Source of the DNA: Haliclona indistincta | Lineage: Eukaryota; Porifera; Demospongiae; Haplosclerida; Chalinidae | Reading direction: 5' to 3' | Assembly (NCBI GenBank): GCA_964017065.1 | Contig: OZ024786.1 | Coordinates: 1,038,888 to 1,102,887 of the forward strand | DNA length: 64,000 nucleotides | Shown here: positions 11,367 through 23,994 of the stretch, one piece after another | Numbering within the stretch: the first letter of the stretch is position 1 | Layout: each line of letters begins with the position of its first letter | Program-made: the position numbers and the translations under genes | Notes under the pieces: model-generated | What the model saw: only the letters and a program-made list of their open reading frames with translations | Told to the model about the DNA's origin: nothing | Databases searched by the model: none

Positions 11367-13409
11367 ATGAAATCAGCCATTGCGATTCTTCTCATATGGA
11401 TTACATGTATACATGCTACTGGTAAGTGTTATTGCAGTATTAGCTGACAACCATCAAACATGTATTTAAAACATAATCCTGTGTCACTGACTACCCTGGG
11501 AGGAATAAATGCTCAGTTTCATTGTAATGGAAATGGTACTGTTCTAGCATGGGAAGTAGATGGATTACCAAATAATGATCAGAGTATTGTGGATCGAGAA
11601 ATAACTGAACATACTGTATCACCATCATCAGGCACAATACAGTCCACCCTCACTGTACCAGCAACATCAGAGAATGATGGCACTACTGTGCGATGCTTTA
11701 TTGGTTCATCATTGTTCAGTTTAACATTAATCGGCAACTCCTCTACTCTCACTGTATTGCCAGGTCTATGTTACTATACAATACATTTGTTAGTGTTACT
11801 ATGAGTCTACAGGTATTGGTCCAGTTGTCAATGTGAGATTTAGCTTTTCATTCATCAGTCTATTGTGGGATCCTCCAGCAACTGCTGGTGTACTCAGTGG
11901 TCTCTCCTATGTAGTGATTGTGATGAACAACGACACTGGTCAAGTGATTGTCAGTGAAACTACCACCAACACCAACTATCCACTACCTGCTGGTCTCAAT
12001 ATGCCATGTCAGTACTACACAGCCAATGTGACAGCATTCTCATCTCAGCATCGTAGTGAGAGTGTGGTTACTGGGCAGAGAGTACCAGGAAGTGAGTGAC
12101 ACGTGTGGTACACTTTGTCCAAAGTTTGAAATCATGTTTTTTAGATTACTATGATCTGGTGAGTGTGTCCAAAATTATAGTTGTAGCCAGCCACAGCAAT
12201 ACTCAAGTTGCTGTTACTTTCACTATCAATATAGAACAGGTATATAGGTGCAATGATGACTTCAAATTTTTGTGATTTATGCCGGTTAATTCCTGTTATT
12301 GTAGCGAACTGCTCTAGTTTGTCCTGATCAAGATCTAGTGGCTGTGACATATCCAACATCAAACACTGAAAATAGAGTCACTCATGATGAAATGCCTCTA
12401 ACAACTGCTGGTGAAGTGAAATACACAGTCATTGTTGAAAGTGGATTTGACTTAGCATGTGATATTAAGATCATGGCTGATGACATATCTGTAGTTGATA
12501 TACAGACAGTTCTATTCAGTAAGTCATGACTAGTTAATGTTGTGTTATAATCTGGTCATACTGTGACAGGTTCCTATAATGTTCAAGAGTGTGATGTATC
12601 CAGTGACCAGCACACTAGCTCCATACTAGTGGAGTGTACATTTGCCATCAATTCAACAGCACCAGGGATTGTAGTGATACAAGATGACCAGAGTCAATAT
12701 ACCATCAACAAGACACTGCAGAGACTGCTGCAGGATAGTGATAAAGGATCTGTCAACATTACTGGTCTACCAGCAGGAGAGTATAGTGTGAGAGTATATG
12801 ACAACAGTCCAGTTACTGACAGCACTAGTGCTGCATATCAGCATTCTCAGTTAATACACATCATGGGACTACCTAAACCTTCATCTATTGTATTACATTC
12901 TGTTGTTTCTTCAGGTGCAATAACATTGAGCTGTCTTTTCTATCAATGTTTATTGTTTTTATTCGATCTATACAGACACATCCAATCCTGAGATGAGTTT
13001 ACCTGTGCATACCACACTACACAACAGTGTCAGTCCTACCATGCCTGCCTCTTCAACATGTATGCATGTTTTTATCTTGTGATTCATATAGTCTTGCACA
13101 TGTATACAGTTAATTCCACCACCTCTATCATCATTGCTGCTGCTGGATTGCTGTTACTGGTACTTGCTGCAGCAGTTATTACTGGTATATTGTGCACGGC
13201 AGTTGCTATGCGGAGACAAGACCACTATTATAGGTTATAATTGAGTAAGTATATCTGCATCATTAGGTGTTATTGATCATGTACCAGTTGATGATAATCC
13301 TGCTTACATCACAATGAAGAGGATCACCTTGAACAAGAACACTGCTTATGAGACTGTTAATATAAATGAGACTATCAATACTAGTGCAGTTTATGAGACT
13401 GTGTCATAA
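11367..13409 (+). CDS. Receptor array copy B: Ig/FN3 membrane receptor, splice sites damaged
   Basis: Exons by homology: signal 11367-11421; Ig about 11475-11763; FN3 11813-12091; 12145-12239; 12305-12518; 12570-12914; stalk 12976-13059; TM 13110 onward; tail 13267-13409. The signal peptide begins MKSAIAILLIW. Two lesions are visible. The acceptor before the Ig exon, TATAAGGTCC in sister copies, is ATAATCC here and has lost its AG. The TM exon lacks the usual donor (CACTACAGGTAA is deleted) and would run to a stop at 13238-13240, giving a tail-less protein. Because the flanking exons are phase 1, skipping the Ig exon stays in frame. It is either a decaying copy or a variant lacking the Ig domain and tail. 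Confidence 0.75.
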
Positions 13410-13699
13410 GCAACTAACATGAACATTGTCCTAGCTACTAGTAGACAGTTCCGGCAGCGCAGCAGTTGCAATGAGCCTGCTTAACTTGATTCTCTTATGG
13501 ATATAAGTCAGTGCATGACATATTAACTGTATAACAGCTTCTCAATGCTGGTTCAAATTTGCCGGACTGAACTAGCTGTAGATCAGAAAAAATAAACAGA
13601 CAACTATATAGCTAGGCCATCAGTTGGGCAATAGACCTTCTTTGAGGTCCTCTTGTTTGTACATGCAGGTAGTGTATCAATCATGCAGTTTTTATATAC

Positions 13700-13899
13700 T
13701 ATAGGGCTCAAATGAGATTCAACGCCCAAATGATGTCCTATAGTTGTCTGTTTATTTAATTCCTGTTGCCCTTGCTAGTTGTTTGTTTATCTTCCAACTG
13801 ATGACGTAGTTCTTGAATGCAGTTATGAAATCTTGTTGCAACTGAGTCTGTTTGTTATCGTGGTACAGTGTATCATGAAATCAGCAGTCACGATACTGT
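13700..13899 (+). pseudogene. Copy C, 5' fragment: promoter and truncated signal peptide
   Basis: The array's conserved 5' flank is present (CAACTGATGACGTAGTT, then GCAGTTATGAAATCTTG), followed by ATG at 13875 and MKSAVTIL. Homology stops near 13899 and a TGA follows at once. This is the severed 5' end of the unit whose 3' exons lie at 24229-24760. Between 13410 and 13700 is shortened 3' spacer of copy B with no other feature. Confidence 0.75.
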
Positions 13900-14473
13900 G
13901 AATGAGAGCTGTGATGATCAATCAGATCTTGAAATACTTAACCGTATCAAAGCCCTTCCATTATATAAAACCGTTCACTGCTAGCTACATGTAGTACAAA
14001 GGAACTGAATTGACCACACCTACTTCTGTATGCCTCATTATTATACTTTTTCTTCAGAGGAGATTGGAGTTCACTCTGCTTCTTGTCACCAAGGTACCGG
14101 TGAGTAAAACTAATTATTTACACATGATAATTTTCTGCCTTGTAGCTTCACACACTTCTGGTGTTATACTGTGTTATGCATAATTATGCTGGTGTAATTT
14201 TGCCGCATTTATTACTTTTGATTATGCACAGAAACACCATTGTCCAGGTCCTCTGAGAAGCCATTAATACACACCACTAATATATAGCCAGCAAGGTGAA
14301 TAAAATTTACTTACACCAAGATTACCAAGATAACTATCTTTGTTGTTGCTTCTATTGCGTATATAAACACAATGTATTTTTGCGTAAACACAATGTAACC
14401 ATGTTACATGCAAGTATGCAATAAATATATGCCTCATGAAATCTTTTAACTATTTGACTATGCATGCACAGAT

Positions 14474-15083
14474 GCATCATCCTCTCTGGGCAGTATTGAT
14501 GATAACATTCTTCTCATAAAAATGCCTCCAAAAATGAGGAAGAGAGGTCGTCCCAAAGGTGCAGGCCTGACTGTAATTGGTCTTCCCAAGAGGAAGGGGA
14601 AGACCATTACAACCAGGCCAAAGCCATTTGTATTGAAATCCGAGTGGGAAAAGACTAAAGGTATGTGTAAACCATCATCCACCTTTTCCTTCTACTTACA
14701 TCATCTCTCTCTCTCTAGCCATGCTCAATTGGTTCGTTGGTGAAGAAACCACTGAACGTGTAACACGTGGTGGTGATCTTGTGGAGGAATACGAAGTCGA
14801 GTGTCGCCCAGAAAGAATACCTCAAAAATGTTTACGTTTGCATTGGTCTAATTAGAAAGTATTTCTCATTGGATGCCTGGTGCTTACTTGAAGCTATGTA
14901 TATACAATCGACACGATGCAGACTTCAGAGAATTGGGTTTGCACTTTGTGTCATATGGATCTACACTCTTTTGAAAGCATTTGTTGTGACGGCTGTTTAG
15001 AGTGGGTCCATATGAAGTGTGACGGGCTGAAAAGACCTCCCAAGAGCAAGCACTGGTTTTGTAAAACATGTTTTTGCGTATAG
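14474..15083 (+). pseudogene. Decayed AT-hook and PHD-finger gene
   Basis: An exon to 14660 encodes an AT-hook (KRGRPKGAG) followed by LTVIGLPKR. The next segment from 14719 (phase-matched) begins AMLNWFVGE and continues to ECRPERIP. The frame then breaks: IRKYFSLDAW is in a second frame, and a PHD finger (C-x2-C, C-x2-C, H-x2-C, C-x2-C; from CTLC to FCKTC, about 14943-15070) is in a third, ending at TAG 15081-15083. The order AT-hook, acidic linker, RKYF..DAW, PHD is one I associate with a repetitive, probably transposon-linked invertebrate protein family. At least two frameshifts make it a probable pseudogene. Undetected tiny introns are the alternative. Confidence 0.6.
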
Positions 15084-15933
15084 CCTTGTTTTTTGTTGTT
15101 TAAAAAAAGTCATAATAATTATCAAGATCGCACTGTTATTCTCTACTGAAACAGAAATTGCTTTACTACATGCAGACTACTACCATAATCATGTATTCTA
15201 CAGTACTAGTCAGTACATCGGTGGGGTATCCAGGATTTGAATAACTCACTCTGTAATTGTTAGTTATATTCAAATAGCTCGCCAAGAGGGGTGCTTGAGC
15301 ACTGAAATTGAAAGCATCCTTGTAGATACCCCCCTGTACATGTAACGCCGACACGTGAATATGGGCGTGGTCAGGCGAATGCCGTAGCTATGGATAGCTA
15401 TTCTTACGGTACAGTAAAAACACTCACTGCAAAAATTGTTTACAATCGAGATCGTCATAGTTGTCACAGAGCGAGCTTGTCGCTCCGCGATGTCTAAGAC
15501 TGCGTTACTGAAATTTGCTATATTTGATGCCTATCAATAGGCAAGCAAACTGCACGAAGCAACTCTGCACTCTTGGCTAGAAAAATACAGCTAAAAAGTC
15601 ATGAATATCCTTGATTGGTTAACCGCCTAGTTTTTACGGGACTGGAGTGATACGTGCCGGATACGCAACTGCAACTGGAGTCACAGCAGTGACGTGATTA
15701 GCGACCTCCAGGGCCATGCACCGTAAACTTGCTCTGTGAATGCGTGTATGCATATGTTGTTCACTGGAGACGCGATGGCTGTTGTGCCTTCTACTTAATA
15801 AATTTATTGTCAAAATAAATACGGTTTCTGACATCGCAATAAGTAGTATACAGTGTACTGTAAAATTTTAATACCCAAAGCTGCAAAGCAGTGAGCATTT
15901 TACTCGGAGAGGCTAAACCTGTCGCTAAGCATT
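15084..15933. other. No recognised gene
   Basis: Short ORFs on both strands have no recognisable domain and no supporting splice context. The stretch lies between the PHD pseudogene and the signal-peptide exon of the modular gene, so it would contain that gene's promoter. I see no named element in it. Confidence 0.4.
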
Positions 15934-18900
15934 ATGGTTAAGACATGGATCTTTCCTGTTACTTATTTGACCGTGATCTTTCGGCTTCAAAACATAGCAG
16001 CTGTGACAGAAAGTAAGCTGGTTTACTGACTAACTGGCAACGTGTCATGTATAGTATACGTCCACAATAATCAGCTGTTTCAATGTTTGCAAGCTTTTAG
16101 CTTGTCAGGCCGGCAAGATACCCTGACAGGCGCGTGTCCACGATAGGGCTCAGGGTGCATGCCTCTAGCACCCCCTCAACATTGATGAGCCAAATTCTTT
16201 CGCCTGAAACTTTCACAGAGACAGCCATGGGGCGCGAAACTTGCCGCGAAGCATGTTGACCTGCGTCCCTGCTCTGCCTGCGACTTTCAGCGAAATCTAT
16301 AAAGCGCGAAGTGCACGCGATCCCCGAAACGATCGATGTAGCAATTTTTGGCACCAGATTTCTCGACGTGTAGCGGTAGCAGGTCTACAAGAAACTAGAA
16401 GCTTCGAGCCAAGGACGTTACCGAGGGCTGGACCCAGCGTTATTTTCGATATTATCCTCGTGTCGCGAATTATCGTCGATGAACGGAAATTTTTGTGTAG
16501 TGACCCGCGTTTTAACAGTAGCGATGTGCACTAAAATGTTTAAACTGTCTGAATCAATTACTAGTTGTACTAGTTAGCTTCTGATAACCTTTAGCAGCAC
16601 ACAAATCTAAATTTCGTTAGAATCGGTGATAAAATGGCTGAGTTACAACGGTTTTTGTGGCGGTTACCGTGTGATTTTGTTCTCCAACAATTTTACATTA
16701 CAAAGCCGGCTTCCTGGTTACAGCGGCGCTGTTGCGCACTTCGTAGCATATGTATAGATGCAAAACAGTATGACACGACAGCCTGGGCTACGCTGACCTG
16801 TTCGGCATACTTATTGAAGCAAACTACGACCAGTCAGATCCACAACGAACGCTCGACCAGCAATTGCCTGTTACAGTATATGGCAAACAGGTCAGTTAGC
16901 ATGACACTCCAACTGTGTGCGACTTTGGAGCACGTTTGCACTTACCTAAACTGTTACTAATATCTTTGTAAGTGCTGGTCAGAAGCATTCTCCAAGTTTA
17001 ACTAACATTGCAAATGGTTTGACTATGAAAATAATTTTTGATTACCGAATTGCAGGGTTTTTTGATCTAGCTCGATTGATCATAGCAAAGCAGCATTGTT
17101 TCCAAGAATTATCTGCTTAAATTTCATAATTAGTTGGAATCAGCGTATCTGAAAACCTTGGGTGGTTTTTAGTCACTGAAACGGCACTCAGACGTCGCGC
17201 AAGACAATTTCTACTTTTTGAATTAGAAAAGGTGGAGACATTTCCGGCCGCATGACCATGCCCACGCACATCGCTATTAACAGTCATAAAAATACCTCAG
17301 TATAGGAGCAAATCTTCAAAAAGCGCTCCAAGTTGTTCGAAAACGCTATCTGATTGCGCTGCAGTCTTTGAAGTGTAGCTTCACGTTGAATTTATAACAA
17401 TGCGAAGCACTTTAGCACTGAGAAGGGCCCTGTAATTAACGTTACATAGTTTTTTCATACTACCCACGCATTTTTTCATACTACCCATGAATTTTCAATA
17501 ATTTTTGCATGCATTTGCAAAAAGTATTACCAGGCCCTCTTTTGGAGGGTCTATGAAAGAAACTAGTATGTTATGTATGTATGTATGTATTACTGCGTTC
17601 ACACAGGCATGTGAAGCAAGCCAGCCCAGGTCGGCGCGGGTAACTGGCACGCTATTTGGCTGCGTTCACACAGCAGCACGCAAGCGAGTTCGAGCTCGCT
17701 ACACACAATAATGAAGGGGCGGATACTTCCTGGTTAATAAAAGGATGGCTAAAATGGCGTCGAACGAAGAACTGCTCGTGCAGTTACGAGTAGGTAGGCG
17801 CGTTGTTTACTGCTTCGGAAGTACTTTTCTAAGCAGATATCATCAATAAACTAACCGCTGATTCTTGAAAGAAAAGTTTGTAAGCGGGCTGGCCCAGCTT
17901 CCGCGTTCACACAGCCACACGCGGCACGCTTACCCGGGTCAGACCCCATTCTGGCTCACTATTGGAAAGTGGGCTAATAAAGCTCGACTCGGCACGGCTC
18001 GGCTCGATTTGTGCCTGTTCACACAATAATTTTGTAAACGAGTTGGTGCGCGCCAACGCGAGCTGACCCGCGATCTCGTGCCTGTGTGAACGCAGTATAT
18101 GATGCAGGTTGTCCTGGATCGCCTCAGTTAGATTTGACTTTCAATAAGCTAAACTACGCCTTTGAACATCCATACACTTCCAATTCATCCACCCCAGTTG
18201 GGAATCTCACACTCTTTATACGGAAAGATTTTTTCACAGAAAATTTTGGTAACAGGACTTCAATAGGCTTAAATTTTCTTTTCATCGAGAGAGGCTACTT
18301 GGCAATAGATGGTGTGGAATGGGATTTTCCAATTGATGATGATGGTACACTTGGGATTGGGACACAACATCGAATATGGACACAACAGATTATGGCAGAA
18401 GTTACTATCAATAGCACTGAATATGAGGAGTGCATTTCTGAAAATACGGTATACCTCAGTATACCAGTGGTTTTCCTACTTCAAAAAGGCCCACGAGTAG
18501 TTGGACTTCGAAGATGGCATATTGATCTTTTAACAATATCTTCTGGTGAAATGACAATGGATGTTGCTCATTTTAATACAACAGTTGTCACTGTTGTTGC
18601 AAAGCCTGTTCAAAGTAAGCAGCATTATTGACTTTCTATTAATAATTGTTGTCTTCATTTATAGAGTGCAATCAGACACGTTACATCTTTGGAAATGACA
18701 CTTGTGTCACAGACTGTCCCAGTAATTTGAAGACATTTCCTGATTTTTGCCATGAATGTGAGTCACATCAATATGCTGTGTCTTATGTGACTCATTAAAT
18801 ATGAGAAGACTTGACTTGATTTAGGTCTCATGACCTTCAGAAATTTGTCTTCTGAAGTTACCCAATTATGTGTTAGCAGTTCATTGTTGACCATAATAAT

Positions 18901-21900
18901 TCGAATTGTTGCATTTATACTAAGTTACATGTGTCTTAGATCTTACATGTGATAAATTTTAGAAAGATGTTTGGGCTCCTTTGCATTCCTTGAGTCACAG
19001 TATTTCCCCCACATATTTTATTAATGCACTCTTCAACCTTTCTTAAAACTATTTCGAAATGAAAGCCAATTCTATTCTAGGAGTAACCCTAAACAAAGGT
19101 GTGTTCGCACTAATACCCCGTTCACACTTGCATTCTCAGCCCGGGTTGACGAGCGTTACCACTAGTCTAGTGTGAAAGCTATCGAATGCGAGCTGAACCG
19201 TGCCGAACCATGCTGGCCCGGCTCGCATTGCCCAATCAGGCTGACCCGTGTCGATACCGGTCGCTTGCGTAATGTGAACGCAATGCAAACCGTGCATGCT
19301 GCAAGCGTGCTGAGCATGCGCGAATTGATACGAGTGTGCGACAACCGCGCGCTCGTGAAGTAATGCAAGTGTGAACGAGGTATAAATCTAGTTTGAAACC
19401 AGTTCAGTAACAGAATTGGCAAAATAATGTGAATTCGATGCAAATTCAATTCACTTGCTTATGTTCACACTACGTTTTCATGAAACCGAATTCACTTCTG
19501 GCACTGACCACACCTACTGCGTGCTCTGAGTCTGTTGTTCCTTGATACAGCTACACAAGGAGCCTTCGTAGCATCAGTACTTCAGCTAATAGAGCCATTG
19601 CCAACAAAGAGAAGCGGTCGTCACACCAAACATGTGCAGCAGCAACACACCTACTTTAATTTTAGCCTTCATGTGAAACACGCAATTCATAATAGATCCA
19701 GATCGAAACCACCTCTGGATGTAGATTGAGATCGAATTCCCTTTGATTCGATTACTTTTTGGTGTGAACGCAACTAATAAGCATTGAGTCGCATTGAATG
19801 TGTGAACACACCCTAGTTTTCAAATATAATTATGTTAATTGCATTAACCCTTTAACCCCTATTGTCGCCTTTTGGCGACATACATACTTCAGACACCATA
19901 ACTTTATCAAAAAGTGTTAAAATATCCCAAAATTAAGCCAAATTGAAGAATACAAATAACAGCAAAAAATCCAGTGGTTTTCGGCACGCCCCCTGCGCTA
20001 AACGTTATGGCGACGGCATTTCTATGGCTTCAGTGCAAATTTCACAACATTTTAGGAGAAACAAAATGGCTGCCAAGAAAATTTGAACATTTTATGGCTT
20101 CAGGGTGCTCGGAAACACATTTTTGTGCATTCTCTATGATCTGGGCTACATTTTGCACTCACCAAAACCACTGCTATCTGTGTGTACTTTTCAGTAGCCA
20201 GCCCCGAAGTACTAACTTTGAGCAAAATTTGACGAGGTCGTTGCACTTTATCGGCTTCAATTTCGAAGTGGGAGGGGCATATCGACTGACTTGAGTGTGG
20301 GCAATTGCGGCTACTCACTGGCGTAAAAGGACGCAAATTTGAGACCAGTAGCACAAAAGACACACGAGATATTCACGAGAGAAGTGGTCAGCATTTACGA
20401 GGTTAAAATTTCAGCAAGATAATTTAGTAATTAAAGGGTTAAGCACCTTAAAATCCTTCACCCTCTATTTCTTACAGAAATTGTCTCAAAATGATATTTA
20501 GAACACTTAGAGTTCATTTTCAACACTTTTGGAGCATTTCTAGCCAGATTTGCAAATTTTGACGAAACTCATTAACCCTTTAACCCCTATTGTCGCCTTT
20601 TGGCGACATACATACTTCAGACACCATAACTTTATCAAAAAGTGTTAAAATATCCCAAATTAAGCCAAATTGAAGAATACAAATAACAGCAAAAAATCCA
20701 GTGGTTTTCGGCACGCCCCCTGCGCTAAACGTTATGGCGACGGCATTTCTATGGCTTCAGTGCAAATTTCACAACATTTTAGGAGAAACAAAATGGCTGC
20801 CAAGAAATTTTGAACATTTTATGGCTTCAGGGTGCTCGGAAACACATTTTTGTGCATTCTCTATGATCTGGGCTACATTTTGCACTCACCAAAACCACTG
20901 CTATCTGTGTGTACTTTTCAGTAGCCAGCCCCGAAGTACTAACTTTGAGCAAAATTTGACGAGGTCGTTGCACTTTATCGGCTTCACTTTCGAAGTGGGA
21001 GGGGCATATCGACTGACTTGAGTGTGGGCAATTGCGGCTACTCACTGGCGTAAAAGGACGCAAATTTGAGACCAGTAGCACAAAAGACACACGAGATATT
21101 CACGAGAGAAGTGGTCAGCATTTACGAGGTTAAAATTTCAGCAAGATAATTTAGTAATTAAAGGGTTAACCACTCAGTCTCAGTTGGAGAATTCAGCCAA
21201 GCCATAACTGATGTTCCTGTACCTACAAACATTACCAATGGAACTATTGCTACCATTAATGTGCTACTTGATCAAAACATTCTGTCTGACAACCAGGCAC
21301 AAATATCCTTTATTGCTAGCTATATAAGAGTGAGAGGTGATCAAATAATTCATGATAGGCAACCAGAAGTGGAACTGTCTATACTATCTACAAATTTGAA
21401 GTTTAATGATGTCATGGATGGTATTTTTCTGGATTTTTCTATTTTGAATTTGAACGTAAATAGTCTCACAGACTGTGGTAAATATAAAATTCTACCGCTA
21501 CAATTGAATCTTGTTACTCCTTCTATCAACCAGCTTGGTGAACACGTCATCTATATCAGTGGATCAATAGTGAAGGAATCAACAATGATGGAATTTTTAA
21601 CTGTGATAGTTCTGGATGTGGAATCTACCACCTGTGAGTATTAACTTTGCATCTTTTGTTAGCTTGTGATTTTTGTATTACAAATCACTAATTAACATAA
21701 TTATTGTTATTCACTGTTTCTCTCTCCAGCTTGTACTGATGAACCAAACAATTTGCTTAATCTACTAGACCAACGATGTGTTTCAGAGTGCCCCTGTGGC
21801 TTCATTCCTTTCCAGCATACCACACTTACATCTTACTGTGAACCAGGTATTCTTTTACAAGCAACAAGACTATTATTATTATTATTACTATTATCACTGT

Positions 21901-22366
21901 ACAGTTGATAACACGACAAGACCTGCTTGGTTTGCAGTTGACCAATTGAGGATTGAGGCTAATGAGGGAACCTCTATAAATGGAACTTTTAAAGTATATA
22001 CGAGTTTTATGTTCCGTCTAAGCAGTGGTTCATTGATATCAACTGACTCAGTGACTATGCAGCTAAGAATTGAACAGGTATCATCGAATACACTACAATC
22101 GTCACTACAATTTAATGGTGAACTTGATCAAAACTGTGATATATCGTTGAATAGCTCCTACTTGGATAGTAGAGGTCTTGAAAGTTGTGATGATGGTTCA
22201 AGTTCATACATAACAATCACTAGTGTAATCCCTGAAGTGCCTGAAGCTGGAGAGTACAGATTTGACATCGTTGCTCGGTTTACATCAACTGTGAATGAAA
22301 CAGAAGATGATCTGAGAAATGAAGATTGTCAAGTCAATGCTCAGGTGTTGAGAGTAACTTTAGAGG
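15934..22366 (+). CDS. Modular secreted-type ectodomain gene, predicted to splice into copy C TM/tail exons
   Basis: Exons: 15934-16012 (signal peptide MVKTWIFPVTYLTVIF..., donor GTAAGC), 18108-18614, 18665-18757, 21184-21633, 21730-21846, 21905-22366. Every intron is phase 1 and every internal exon is a multiple of three. The plan is signal peptide (26 aa), a beta-rich module (169 aa), a Cys-rich linker (31 aa, CVTDCPSNL), a second module (150 aa), a Cys-rich linker (39 aa, CVSECPCGF) and a third module (154 aa, several N-glycosylation sequons). I do not recognise the large modules; the linkers resemble furin-type Cys-rich segments. No stop or TM follows 22366, whose donor is phase 1. The next intact phase-1 exons on this strand are the stalk, TM and tail of copy C (24297-24760), which would give about 688 aa. 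A secreted form ending in an unseen exon is the alternative. Confidence 0.65.
17593..18095. mobile_element. TA-flanked MITE abutting an exon
   Basis: The 17-bp terminal inverted repeat CTGCGTTCACACAGGCA is perfect at the two ends and flanked by TA. The TTCACACAG motif recurs inside at 17660 and 17905, suggesting nested copies. The right end lies 12 bp before the exon starting at 18108, so the polypyrimidine/branch region of that acceptor lies in or next to the element. The rest of the intron, 16013-17592, shows nothing I can name. Confidence 0.8.
19096..19815. mobile_element. Two nested MITEs in intron 3 of the modular gene
   Basis: The outer element runs from AGGTGTGTTCGCAC (19096) to GTGTGAACACACCCT (19815). 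An inner element runs from CCCCGTTCACACTTGCATT (19117) to AATGCAAGTGTGAACGAGG (about 19380). Both have terminal inverted repeats and no convincing ORF; the region is GC-richer than its surroundings. Confidence 0.7.
19844..20442. mobile_element. piggyBac-type MITE, copy 1
   Basis: It is bounded by TTAA target duplications (19844-19847 and 20439-20442), with termini CCCTTTAA and TTAAAGGG. A hairpin, GTCGCCTTTTGGCGAC, sits just inside the left end. The length without the duplications is about 591 bp. TTAA targets with CCCTTT ends are typical of piggyBac elements. The open frames inside (on both strands) are shared with copy 2 but have no recognisable domain. Confidence 0.8.
20572..21169. mobile_element. 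piggyBac-type MITE, copy 2
   Basis: It is almost identical to copy 1, in the same orientation, 129 bp downstream, and again flanked by TTAA (20572-20575 and 21166-21169). Only a handful of substitutions and single-base indels separate the two. The right end lies 14 bp before the exon at 21184, so it borders that splice acceptor. Confidence 0.8.
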
Positions 22367-22439
22367 GTCAGTGGTATCTTCATTTGCACATTGAATTATG
22401 TTGCATTATTATAGCCTTAAGTATTATACTCCTACAATA

Positions 22440-22707
22440 GACCGTTTGCACAAGGCGTGGCCAGCCCCCGGCGTGACGAAAATGGCGGCCATGTTGGTGC
22501 ACCGCATGAACCCAGAGAATGAACCTATAGGCGTTCTTACTAAGTTACTATTTGGTTCTGATGGAAACAAAAGGTATGTAGCACAAATAATGTATGATTA
22601 TAATAGCAGAAATAACTATGTTAGACTAAATTTGATGCTTGCTGTGCACCAACATGGCCACCATTTTCGTCACGGCGGGGGCACAGCCACGCCTTGTGCA
22701 AACGGTC
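22440..22707. mobile_element. TA-flanked MITE with long TIRs
   Basis: GACCGTTTGCACAAGGCGTGG at the left returns as its reverse complement at the right, with TA on both sides. The arms continue through CGTGACGAAAATGG and CCATTTTCGTCACG. It follows the last exon of the modular gene. Positions 22708-22967 hold no recognised feature. Confidence 0.8.
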
Positions 22708-22947
22708 TATAGCCATGCCGGTATGACTAGTACAGTCAGACCATCTCCATATGTTATAGTCTTGTGTCTGATAGTGATCAGTTTATTGTTGCTATGGTGT
22801 TGCTATGTGACGTCACTTCCTGGATGGCCAATACTTGCATGGCCATAGCACACGACAGAAGACTTTCTCAACTTCGCAGTTGTCTTTCAAAGAAAAATAT
22901 TCAACAACCAAGCTGTTGAGAGCTAATACAGCAATATTGCTATAATT

Positions 22948-23420
22948 ATTATGCCACGCGGTAGACTGGCTGACGGTAATACCCGGAATTGTGGAATTCT
23001 GCCCGATATTGCCATTCCCGATGTCAAAATTTGTATGATAAAGGAGAAAAAGTGAGAGAAAAACTACACTCACTCTAACTCGCCCAGCATGGAGTTCTAT
23101 AGCACTAGCTTCGTCCCCAGGCCCCCAACTTGAACGAATACTATAGCACACGAAGAGAAAAGGTCGAGATACAACGATAGCCAGTACTGCCAGTCCACCG
23201 CTGGGCGAGTCAGAGCGAATGTTGTTTTTCTCTCAATTTTTCTCCGTTATCATACAAATTTTGACATCCAGAACTCCGGGCAGATTTCCGCAATTCTGGG
23301 CGGAATTCCGCAATTCCGGGTTTACCGTCAGCCCGGTACGAGATGTGGGTTTGGACGGAAAACAAGATAGCGGCTACACTTAGCCTGAAAACAATAATTC
23401 TCATATATCTTGGCTTTTGA
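22948..23420. mobile_element. Element B nested in a fragment of palindrome element C
   Basis: ATTATGCCACGCGGTAGAC (22948-22966) and GACGGAAAACAAGAT (about 23350) are adjacent in the large palindrome at 45.77-45.83 kb. Here they are separated by a TIR element (22968-23333, ends GGCTGACGGTAA and TTACCGTCAGCC) of the same family as 3247-3786. The nesting order is therefore C first, then B. Positions 23420-23995 hold no feature I can support. Confidence 0.65.
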
Positions 23421-23994
23421 CAACATCAGTAGTATCAAGAATATATAATTAAGAAGAGTGTCGAACGTAGCATACCCGCGTACAATATCTGTGTGGAAAG
23501 TAAATGTGTCCGTAATGGGCAGATTGTATATTGTCATCTGTTACGTTTGCGAGGGGATGTGGCCAAGCATCAGATGTCATCATTGAGCTAGTCTCGTCCT
23601 CAGACCCCACCCTTCCGCTTTGCTTGGTAGAGGGTCTGGTTAAGGGTGGAAATCCCAAACATCAGGATTACGAATATTTTGGTTTCTACTGTTAGTTGAA
23701 GGCTTGGTCAGTCACACTGATCACCCAAGAAAGTCGCCATTCGTCTTGTGGGCGTAGCAAGCCCCACCCAATGACGAAAAGTTGCGTTTCTTTCCTGAGC
23801 ATGCCACACCCACACAAAATGTCAGACAAACTTTGGTACACAAGGAACAAACGTATGTATGGGATTTTGCAAAAAGGTCTCTGTCTGTAAGTTACAGAGG
23901 GGCGAATATTTAATGAGAACAAACGATTTCGGCAAAAATCCCTTACCAGCAAGAGCGATGGAAGAAGATACATCTCCTTTTGCCAGAGCGACAA

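Noticed and set aside
19974..21090. Paired 106-aa and 87-aa ORFs conserved between two loci
   Set aside because: They are conserved only because the two piggyBac MITEs are near-identical copies; no domain and overlapping frames on both strands.
21778..21904. Continuous 220-aa ORF reading through a TAT run
   Set aside because: The segment 21847-21904 is an intron (GTATTC...TGTACAG) containing a (TAT) microsatellite; the true exons are 21730-21846 and 21905-22366 in phase 1.
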